DNA of 64,000 nt. Origin: Sinotaia quadrata. Its lineage: Eukaryota > Mollusca > Gastropoda > Architaenioglossa > Viviparidae. The stretch is from positions 33,077,117 through 33,141,116 of the forward strand of contig CM054179.1 of assembly GCA_028829895.1 (NCBI GenBank), read 5' to 3'. This document shows, piece by piece, positions 10,422-64,000 of this stretch; the first letter of the stretch is position 1, and every line of letters begins with the position of its first letter. Made by a program: the position numbers and the translations under genes. Under the pieces are notes generated by a model, which saw only the letters and a program-made list of their open reading frames with translations, made no database searches and was not told the DNA's origin.

Positions 10422-11395
10422 TTGATTTTTCTTCAATCCAGTGAAAAAGGATCATTTTATAGGTTTCAGATCCAGACATATCATAATTTGAATGCAGATG
10501 ATAGTGAGAATGAAAGTGATATTGTTTTTAATTTGGGCAGAGATATTAGCCAGTTAGACTCCAACACAGAAGTAGATCCAGATTTGCCTATTCAGACTAA
10601 CAATGAATGGACTGCACATCATCATATACCATTTATTGTTAATGATTTTAATTCAGCTAGTATAGGAATGTGTATGAAAGTATATATTGCATGCAGTATT
10701 TTGATGGGCCTCTCAAAGTTACCAAAGACTGATCTCTACTGGTCTGCAGATCCTTGTATTGGCAGTGTTGGCATAAAATCAATCTTTGCCAGAAATTGTT
10801 TTATCAGCCTGACTTCATGCCTTCATGTCAGTGACAGATGGGCAGATCCAACCAGAGGAGATCCAAGATTTCATCTCTTATTCAAAGTGAAAGGAGTGAT
10901 GGATACTCTGGCAACTACATTAGCTGCTACATTCATACCTGGGTGTGAATTTACTGAGTGTCTTGCATATCTACAGTTCTTGCCATCTAAACCAGTCAAG
11001 CATGGTATCAAAGTGTGGATGCTCTGTGACAGTGAAATTGCATATTTGTGCAAGTTTGAAATTTACCTTGGCCATGAAAATCCCCAACCAATGCCTAATG
11101 TACTTAGTCATTATGTTGTCACATAGTTGTTAGCAAAAATTTCATGCATAGTTATTTTTTTAACAATTTTTTTATATCTCCCAAATTTATGGAAGATATG
11201 ATTGAGAGATGGCTGTATGCCTTTGGAACTATAGGAGCATAGAAAAGGTTTTCCTCAAAGCTGAAATGGGTGCCAAATCTATAACGAAATGAAAGCAAAA
11301 TTCTGAGGAAAGGAAAACAATAATCTGACAGCAATGATGTAGCAGGATAAAAACAAGTGGATGTCCTGTTAATCTTCAATGACCCAACCTCCATG
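10422..11395 (+). pseudogene. piggyBac-type (PGBD4-like) transposase relic
   Basis: The first 234 codons are open and start with an acidic leader (DDSENESDIVFNLGRDISQ), then the conserved core ILMGLSKLPKTDLYWS, LTSCLHVSDRWADPTRGDPR and KPVKHGIKVWMLCDSEIAYL. Beyond the stop at 11124 the family reading continues in other frames (NNFFISPKFMEDMIERWLYA, then a KQVDVL-like block) to about 11395. The expected first catalytic Asp block (DESM) is replaced by FTECLAYL, and the DNFFTSP Asp reads as Asn, so two of the three catalytic acids are gone. The N-terminus before 10422 and the C-terminal cysteine-rich finger are not visible. No TTAA-bounded termini were identified. Family assignment is firm; activity is excluded. 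Confidence 0.85.
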
Positions 11396-12791
11396 CAACA
11401 TAATTACCTATTGTCATGTGCGGGGTCTTGTTTGGCTGCTCCAATGTATCTCTCTTGAGCAGTGGGCAGCTCGTGCCATTAATATGTCGTCTTTCAGATT
11501 TTACAAAAGATACAAGACAGACACTATTGATGGTTGGGTGGGGCCTGAAAATATTCTGTCATGCAAAGGAATGTTTTATTGGCTGTGTGTGCGAGCATAC
11601 ACATATGATTGTAATGAGTACTGGACAAGCAGACGAACGAAACAAAACAATACAAATACAAACTCTTTCACCCCCCTCAAAAACTGTGAATAACGAGTTT
11701 TTAGAAAGTGTGAATTAGGTTTTATTAACCTAATGGGGCGTCTCTCTCATACAGTGGTTAAATCAATCATACACCTTTCCAGTGTCATACACTCTAGGGG
11801 AGGGGGAGATGAATATGATGAAATTAAAAAAAATGAAAATAAAAGTAAATACAAAATTCCCATGTGGTAAATCACACCGCAACATGAAACAATTCATACA
11901 CAAAAAAGTGAATTTACCACTGTATTCTAGTTAATATTAGTTTTTATTACATATATATATAAATGATATCTGTCCCAGTAAGAATATAATTAAATGTTCT
12001 TATTTGTAAATCTGCTAATGACATTGGTAAGAATAAATGTTCTTATTCATAGATCTTCTACAATATTCTGTGTGCGTTTTTGCCTTTATAACTATTCACT
12101 TATACTGTGAATGTTCGAAGAAGAATGATGCAGGTCGTAGCATTGCTCACAGCGATGATTTCTGCTCGGATCGTTGTTTCTTAGATCTCCTGTGTATGGG
12201 CCGGATCTGTCAGTTTTGGCTGATGCCAACAATGATAACTGTCACTGATTTCTTTGGTTTCCATATACGGACAGCTAGGCCTCAGGATGTTTAGTGTTAT
12301 CACGTACTTTCACCGAGTGAACATTTCCTCGCGTCAGTGAATGTGGCATCTTCTTGGCTCGTCTGGTCCGAGAATTACCCACTCCTTCTCATGTGGAATA
12401 GAACCTCCAGGACAAAGCTCAGACAGAGAGACTGAACGACTCATCTGTCATAAAGTGTCTTCAACAGAAACATATGCTTTTTATGTATTTCAGACTGTCA
12501 CGGAAGGGGGAAGGGGGTGTGAGGGGGTAATCAGAAAATTTATTTTTCTCCCTTGATTGTCTCCCCTTGCCCCAAAGCGCGACCCAAACGGATGTCGCAG
12601 GGTTCATCTGCGGGTAAGGTGAGAGGTTAAATGAGGGGTGCTGAAAGCAGTTCATTTTCCAAATAATGTCAGGAAAATGTTTATTGTGTTTAGGTACACC
12701 TAGCAAGTTTGCTAAGTTCGTTTTCCAACATTTTTATAAAAATATATTAGATCAATTATTAGTGTTAGATGTTTAATAATTACGTTTATAA
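11396..12791. other. Unassigned region
   Basis: Two overlapping + frames of about 100 codons (11379-11718) encode nothing recognisable. From 12090 to 12620 the base composition is richer in G+C than the flanks and there is a G-rich patch (12503-12526), which suggests an unidentified repeat. No terminal repeats were found. Confidence 0.35.
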
Positions 12792-12793
12792 TA

Positions 12794-14250
12794 CAGTCGA
12801 GTCCACTTATTTCGGCATCGGTTAACTTGCCAACCCTAGTAAGTCGACATTTTTGAAGTGGAACCGCCAAATTCCCTCTTTGTCTTAGCATTTTCTCATC
12901 GGTTACGTCGATTCTTTTATGTTGCCGAACCCTAGTATCTCAGGCACAAAAGAGTGCCAAAATCGCCACTTAAGTTGGTTATCTCGACCCTACTGCTGAC
13001 TAATCACTAACAATAAATGACCATGTCTTGTTAAAAACTGCAGCTTAAACTTAAGAAGGGCATTGTTTTCTTAATTGGGCGCGGTGTTTGCCACGGGCAA
13101 AATAGGCACACTGTTTGTCGCCCTTCAACTGGTTCAGAACTTATGTTAGTCCACTTTTGAAGTAACCGCTTGTCCGCTTGTAGGATATTTTCAGAGGCGG
13201 CTTTGGCCCCCTCCCCCCCCCACTGAGGGAGAGCTGTTGAGGGTGTGCACCTAATAGGTGCGATCTGTTTTACCCCCTTCCTCCTGCCCTCCACCTTAGA
13301 TGCACCGGGAGGCAAGAAGCAAATAAAGACGAGAACATCATGAAGATGAAAGGTCTATTGCGGCTTTTGATGTGTGTGAGTGAAACTGGCTTACACCTCT
13401 TAAAGTTACCTTTGAAGTAACCGCTTGTACGATTTATGTACATGTACTTTTTAGAGGCGGCTTCGACACCCCCCTTCCTCCTGCCCTCCACCTTAGACGC
13501 ACACAAACGCACACAATATGACTCGCAACTTTAATTTTGATACTTGGTTAGCTTTTTGTAAAAAAAAACGAACTACACGTACACCACACAGATTTTTTTA
13601 ATTTTGTGAACGATCTTTGTGTTTGCAATGTTGGAGAATATAATGAAAGGTTTGTACGTTTTTATTGTATACATGTTCTGGTAAATCTCTGCTGTTAGTT
13701 GGTGCACATAAGCCTTTTCTTGTTAGCAAACAATGTACATGTACATTTTAAAACAAGCCGATCGCGTCATCAAACAAATCGCGGCAACGCTGTTCTGTTA
13801 AATAATCAAAAACATTGCATTTGTATATTCTCATTTATTAACGCACATCATGTACATAAAGAAATTTCAAGCACGTTATATGTAATATTGAAGCATTTGT
13901 TTTCAAATGGCAAAAAGCAACAAAGCAGTTTAGATTTGTACAGAAACCATATTTACCGCGTGTACATAAACCTTTTGTTGTTAGCAAACACGTACATGTA
14001 TGTACATTTTTATAGCATGCCGATCGCGTCATCAAACAAATTGCGGCAACGCTGTTGTGTATAAAATCACCAAACTCGTGCATGTACATTCTCATTCATT
14101 AACGCACATCATGTACATAAAGAAATGTCAAGCGCATGTTATAGTACTGTAATATATTGCCGCCATATTGGTTTTCTGTAATCTCGATCTTTAGTTATCT
14201 CGACACTTTTTGGCAAACCCCTAGGCCCTCGACATATCCGGACTTGACTG
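12794..14250. mobile_element. Non-autonomous pogo/Tigger-like element (copy 1)
   Basis: It is bounded by TA dinucleotides (12792-12793 and 14251-14252) and inverted ends CAGTCGAGTCCACTTAT and, at the far side, the complement of CAGTCAAGTCCGGATAT. The subterminal GTCGA-GATAAC-type motifs recur inside both ends. TA target duplication and CAGT(C/T)..AGTCC termini fit pogo/Tigger-type elements of the Tc1-mariner superfamily. The element is 1457 bp and encodes no transposase. It contains an internal direct repeat with a 258-bp offset (about 13706 and 13964). An almost identical copy in inverted orientation is at 25636-27530. Confidence 0.85.
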
Positions 14251-15960
14251 TATGTGGAAAATGTATTTAGTTCTTACTAGTATTTCTATTACAAACTTGT
14301 TTTGATAATTATATTTACAAACTTTATTTGGCACTATATTTTAGAGTTTTGCACCTCTTTAGCGTAATGCACCTTTCTTTAGCGTCTGTAACGTAGGAAT
14401 ACACATGAGTCTTGCTTGTGAAAACTGTGTATGTATAAAAGAATAGAGAAGTACTACTTTAAACCAGTGTGCGTCAGTCTGGACTACAGAGAGGTATAGT
14501 GGCCCTGACTGGTGCCTATCCCGAGTCTGGACATTCTTTCCCTCTTCGTCATAATCGGGGAGGAAAGAAGTGAATATTCGCCGTGTAGAGTATAGGATTC
14601 AACGTGTGTTTTGTCGCACTCAATTCACCAGGCAACCTGTAAAGCATTGTCTGTAATATTCTACGTGGGTCCAAAACCTGAGCAGTTGTTGACCATCAGC
14701 GAAGTACTGAGGGGCCAAAACTGAGTCAGGACAAGAATATTCGATGCCATTCAATTTCGGAACTGTCGCTGAAGACAGGCCTCCGTGAGCTACAATTTGG
14801 AACTGTTGCTGACAGGCCTCCATGAGCTACATCTTGGAACTGTTGCTGAGGGCAGGCCTCCATGAGCTACGTTTTGGAACCGTCGCCGAAGACAGGTGTC
14901 CGTGAGCTGAAGACTTTGGATTTTGGAACCGTCATAGAAGACAGGTGTCCGTGGGCTGAAGATTTGTACTGTCGTCGAGGATAGCCGCCCGGGTTCTACT
15001 GCCGAGAACTGAGTGTCTTAGCGTTAGACAACGCGGGACAAAAATCGCCGTGTTTCCGTCGTCCAAGTATATTTGTTCGTAGATGTCAGTGACTGTAACT
15101 TTGTGTGTTCTCCAGTGCGTCGACAACTCAACATTATTACAAAAACTAGTAAGTAGGAAAACTGTAAAGCATTTAGAGGTGCATTACTAGGTAGGATAGT
15201 TAGAGTATAAACATTTAACTTTGACTTTAACAAATCATTAGAGATTGGATGAATATTTGTGGAGTTTAAAATTAACATTCATTGACGTTGGGTTTTCACC
15301 CACTATTTTTTTAAGACATTTATTCTTTAGAGATGAGATAAATTTTTGCAGTCGTTACCGCTAGTGTGTTTTGTATTGGGCTACGCCCAAAGTATTGTGG
15401 CACTCTATTTTGGTAGTGGTAGAAACGATTCTCGCTGTTTATGGTTTTATTTTATTTTGTTGTTTAGTTTACTTTCTTTTATATATTTCTTTCATTTTTT
15501 CCATCGATCATTTTTCTCCATCCCATGAATGACGGGTGTAGACGTTTCAGAGTGAATGACTAACACCGTGTGAAAGTTAAGCCAGTTTTTTTCTTTTTAA
15601 TTAAATTCTTTGTAAACTCTTTTTCAAGAGTTGGGCAACCTTTCTTGGTTCCGAAAGTGTATGTTGGTGCGGTTGTTTGTCTGTTCGTTCTGTGCGTCCC
15701 TCACACGACATTCACACGCCTGCTCACACACACACACGCCAGCTTTTCACATTTTACCCCTCACTCGGAATAAAGTTATCTTATCCCCCACAAGATTATT
15801 CGTGGTGTCTGAGTGTGAGAATGGTCATCAATATCTGACCGTTCGATGTGATCCTGGCAAATCACGGTATCTGACCTACCCCACCCCCCCTTTTGACCGA
15901 GAAGGGGAGAGAGGCCAGCGACAGTCAGACAACAACAACAACTCTTTTGTTTTAATGTGA
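14251..15960 (+). repeat. LTR-like repeat region (copy 1)
   Basis: A TATAAAA box at 14434-14440 precedes a GC-richer stretch with no coding capacity. Blocks near 15490-15960 recur in the same order at about 24120-24530: a T-rich tract, CCCATGAATGACGGGTGT versus CCCATGGGTGCGAGTGT, a GACTAACAC-like block, TTCCGAAAGTGT versus TTCGAAAGAGTGG, a CACAC-rich tract, and a C-rich/GAGAAGGG end. The two loci are therefore diverged copies of one repeat. The TATA box and non-coding GC-rich leader suggest long terminal repeats or a retroelement leader, but the boundaries are unknown. Confidence 0.45.
14758..14980. repeat. About 40-bp tandem repeat, five units
   Basis: GGAACTGT(T/C)GCTGA..ACAGGC..CC(G/A)TGAGCT units begin near 14759, 14799, 14836, 14876 and 14935. 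The array lies inside the LTR-like region and is not present in its counterpart at 22404-24535. Confidence 0.8.
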
Positions 15961-17009
15961 GCAATGGCTCTGCTGTAGACTTTAACATGTACAATAATTA
16001 GATTTAATCCACTTTATTTTTTTGCACTTCATGTCACAAAATGGTACACTTGTGCGGAGAATGAGCCATATATATTCAGCAGTTATTCCACCTGACAACC
16101 TTAGTGCTTGCATAGTGTACTTCATGGTAAAGTAGTTGCTTATTTGTTATAATTAATTAGTGCATATAGTAGGTAATGAAAAAATGTACTAATTTATAAT
16201 ACAAATATCTTACATATTTATTTAATATGTATGTGGAGTACAAAAACAATGGACATCTTTACATTGTTGTTTAGAAGTTATTTAATACTTCAGTTTGATA
16301 GAAATGTTAAATTTTATAGAATCGTTGCAAAATACTTCTATTTAATCATCCAGATAAAATGGCAGTCAAATTGCCTGCTTGTGGAGTAAAAGAGACCAAT
16401 ATTTATTATTCTTAAAAATTATTTAAGTTATAAAAATGCAAGGTAAGAGTGTGAATTTTGTCTTGTATAGTTGTAAAATAATCAAAATAAAATATTTTTC
16501 TGTTATTGGTCAACAGTTTATTTTATATTTCAAGGCTTATCTGATTTGAAACAGTGTACTAAAAAACAATTACTGTGGTGCTTTGCTTAGGATGTTAGGA
16601 TTGTTTTGTTGCTGTCTATTTGATTCACAGGACTAGGAGGAAGCTGAAATTTGACATGGGATTATGCTTTATCTTTGCACTCTGGGTCTCCATATGCACA
16701 CTTGCATGCATATTCAGGGTCAGATCCATTGTAATTGAATCACAAAGTAATTTTTAAACATTAAACAAATAAATAACTTACTAAGAATACATTATTTTTT
16801 ATGTACTTTTGCTACAATTAAAAATGTGAATTGTGAGAGCATGTTGCATTCAGTTTCCAAATAATATATAGATTTGATTGAAACATTTTTTCAGGTCAGA
16901 CATAGCTACTACATACAAATGTAAATAGTTTTTTTTTTTTACACTATACCAACTACAGCAGTTGCAAAAAAAAAAAAAAAAACCTGGCCTAGAAAAAGAT
17001 GCTTTTTTA
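15961..17009. other. AT-rich spacer
   Basis: No gene or repeat recognised apart from A and T homopolymers (16929-16940 and 16966-16982). The short minus frame 16850-17038 is a shadow of these runs. Confidence 0.5.
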
Positions 17010-17302
17010 ATATGACAATTTACCTGCTCGCACAACAATGGCCAAAATTTATTAACTTCGGGTTAAACTGTTGCCCAATGGCCCTTACTCACTGGATTTG
17101 CTTCTGTTGGACTTTTTCCTCTTTTTCAAAGCTGAAAAAGTTCTTGGCTGAAGAGAAGTTTTCTATAAATGAAGAGGTCATTGCACAGCAGAGGGCTTTT
17201 ATTGCTGAGTTCAAAGAAATGGCCTGTACAGAGGGGATAACTGCGATGGAACACTGATAGACTAAGTGCATTATTGCACAAGGAGACTATGTTGAAAAAT
17301 AA
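17010..17302 (+). pseudogene. mariner-type transposase, C-terminal relic
   Basis: Only the last third of a mariner transposase remains. It starts with YDNLPAR (the HDNAxxH catalytic block), then VKLLPNGPYSLDLLLLDFFLF (the YSPDLxPxDxxLF block with the third catalytic Asp) in a neighbouring frame, SKLKKFLAEEKFSINEEVIA, FIAEFKEM, and the typical end TKCI..QGDYVEK followed by a stop at 17299-17301. At least one frameshift (about 17040-17130) and an in-frame stop near 17256 are present. The 5' two thirds and any terminal repeats are not seen. Confidence 0.85.
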
Positions 17303-19027
17303 AAGCACATTCAGATGCATATATGTTGTTTGTTTCTATATCAGGCCACAAACTTATCAAAATCCATCTTGTAGGAAAACAATTCATTCTGTATGCTGAA
17401 TACAAGTTCAAGTTTGGAAGGGGGGTGGGGGGTGGGCCTAATGTCTCTGTGTATACCTTTATACATAAATTAATGCTGATACGTTTAATTTATTTATATA
17501 ATTCATTTAAATTAAAAGTATAATACAATATAAATGTGTAAATTTTTTCTTTAAATTCATGGTAGTTCACTTTAGAATAATTAAGAAAAATGTTCTAATA
17601 ATACAGTCTTTAATTATCATGGATATAAGTCCTTTCACAGCTCACACTCTCTTATTATTGTTTTTGTTTTTAATGTAAACATTTAAATTATTTTTGTTTA
17701 TTTTTTAATTTTACTTTGAGAAATCAGTTACATGATTAGTGAAATATAAATATAACATTATTTAATCCCCTGTCAGAGTTAGTGTGGCCAGTGAATGCTA
17801 TTTGGTTTTTTTTTTGGTTTTTTTAAAAAAATACTTGTTTCTGCCTCTTGTAGTTTCTGTTGGGCCTGTTATTGAGTCTCCAGGAGGTGGAAGTATTTAC
17901 AGTTTAAAATGCCAACAAAGTAATGATTAAAATAACCCCACTGGTTCTGCTGATATTTGAGCCATTGTTGTTTAGGCCTGGATTGTGTTTTCCCTTGCTG
18001 TGAATGAAGCTCTTGGCATTTGTTGCTGCTTCTGTCATCTGATGTGAGGAGGTGGTTGATTTCTAGTTTGCTTTCTTTGTTGTTTAAGTGTGTTGTTTTC
18101 TCCCTCCTGATTTGCAGCTTTTGGTTGAGTGTTTCTTCTCAGGGATGAGTGTAATGGGGAGGGGAGATGTGGGAGGGACCAAAATCCAAATACTGTCCAA
18201 CACACCTTCTTTTGAATGCTATTAATCTGCCTGATTTTCAGTTCACAAAAGTAAGTTTATATTCTGTAGTCTTCTCTCAACCCCACTCCTGGGTAGAGGC
18301 TTTGATTTAAAAAAAAAAATTCATTATTAATATTTATGGATATCTATCTATTTTATTCAAAATTAAGAACTTTGTAAATGTATTTTTAAAGGCTTACTTT
18401 TGCATAAATGTGCTTCTTTTTAAATGTCATTCTCTCTCTCATTGTTCATTCACTATTTCTCTGTATGTGTGTGTGTGTGTGTGTGTGTGTATGTGAAGGA
18501 TATTAAAAAGATATTATCAGCTGTTAATTTAAGCAATAATATGTATGGATTCTGAGACTGCAGTTGATATGGTATATGAAAAATTACACATTCAAATTGT
18601 GCAGCTTTATATGGTTCCTAGAGAGAGTATTTTATGTCAACTTAGCAAACTATATTAAATCTGTTGTAATGAAATCACTATAGTAACAAATTTAGAATAC
18701 AATATGATATTAAATCTGTTGCATTGGTTGGTCTTGGAACAGTTCTTGAATTTTTTTAATATAGTGATTTGATTACAATATAGCTTTCTAGTGAATAATT
18801 TTTCTATCACTAACCTGGAAGACATTTTTATAAAATCCTATATTTCACAATTGTTTAAAATATATATGAAATAATATTTTCAACACATTGTTGTTGGCAT
18901 ATCAATGTGATTATTTGAGCTTCCAATGTATTATTCACTATAAAGCATGTGCATATTGCATTAGTTTAGTAGGTTGTCCCTGGTTATATGCAACAAATTC
19001 ATATTGTATACTTTGATTTATTTGCAG
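17303..19027. other. Spacer upstream of the first visible AGAP exon
   Basis: No exon could be supported here: I looked for the earlier part of the PH domain and found no spliceable match. A (GT)n tract lies at 18465-18490. The last bases end in TTTGCAG, the 3' splice site of the exon at 19028. Confidence 0.5.
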
Positions 19028-63565
<44,538 letters not shown>

Positions 63566-64000
63566 GTATGTCTAATTTTATATTAATTTTGTATACTATT
63601 TAACATTACTGAAAAAGATTTTAGTGACAGCACATTGGAGTTTTAAAGTCATCCAGTGTATTAATGTACTGTCAAGCTCTAACATTGTCTTTATTTCATT
63701 CTTACTTTGTCAGCCTTATCATGGGGTAGTAGTGGGTACGGTTTCAATCATATCGGTTTGTCGTCTGTCAATTTCAAGGAAAATTCTGTCAAGTCTGTCA
63801 ACCCTGGTTTGTTGGTTAACATTGACACAAAATCCTGTAATAACTCATTTACCCCTCTCTTTTGTCTGTCTGTTAAGGCATTGTTTATCTTCACGTTTTT
63901 AACTTGCGCAGTTAATCAGTGGCGGTAAAACACATCGACTTCTCTCACAATGCCTTATTTAGTTAATCACACATAACTAAATAATCCACAGTATAATGTA
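63566..64000. other. Start of the next AGAP intron
   Basis: No coding signal recognised. The two overlapping open frames (63624-63928) have no recognisable content. Confidence 0.45.

Noticed and set aside
13699..14064. 121-codon open frame, also present at 25705-26187
   Set aside because: The frame is conserved only because the two pogo-like elements are nearly identical; the sequence is repeat-derived and has no protein family signal.
17858..18260. Possible upstream AGAP exon before 19028
   Set aside because: No frame spliceable with the phase-1 start of the 19028 exon and no PH-domain first-half motif could be read.
63624..63928. Overlapping 92- and 73-codon frames after the last exon
   Set aside because: They follow the GTATGT donor in the intron, show no conserved motif and overlap each other in different frames.

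Overview
This window is invertebrate nuclear DNA. It is AT-rich, has spliceosomal introns of 4-12 kb, and is packed with decayed transposons. No prokaryotic operons, rRNA or convincing tRNA genes are seen. The species cannot be fixed from the sequence. A lophotrochozoan or mollusc would fit the transposon mix, but that is inference.

The only host gene I can support is the 3' half of an AGAP/centaurin-gamma gene (Arf GTPase-activating protein) on the + strand. Six exons (19028-19101, 28336-28413, 40783-40867, 44700-44817, 56451-56555, 63478-63565) join in frame with GT-AG borders. They encode the end of the PH domain, the complete CX2CX16CX2C ArfGAP zinc finger and the start of the linker before the ankyrin repeats. 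Only 548 coding bases lie in about 44.5 kb. Earlier exons are not visible to the left, and the gene continues past the right edge.

The rest is mostly mobile DNA. Left of the first exon: head-to-tail copies of a non-LTR retrotransposon with a restriction-like endonuclease, split by a 1.7-kb solo-LTR-like insertion (1-4500); a complete but broken hAT element (5499-8051); a piggyBac relic (10422-11395); a pogo/Tigger-like element (12794-14250); an LTR-like region (14251-15960); and a mariner relic (17010-17302). Intron 1 holds one member of an unassigned family with TAGGTA ends (19389-21622), a second LTR-like region, a transposase-like relic and an inverted, near-identical partner of the pogo element (25636-27530). 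Intron 2 holds a nearly full piggyBac (29747-33260) and a hAT derivative carrying unrelated coding-like cargo (37028-39235). Intron 3 holds a pogo fragment and a decayed reverse transcriptase. Intron 4 holds nested and inverted members of the TAGGTA family (45264-54789). Intron 5 holds an identical 510-bp tandem duplication and other repeats.

The two strongest unusual signals are the hAT derivative with foreign cargo, flanked by a perfect 8-bp target duplication, and the TAGGTA family, whose three complete insertions each have a perfect 7-bp target duplication. Every transposase or polymerase reading frame seen here is broken.
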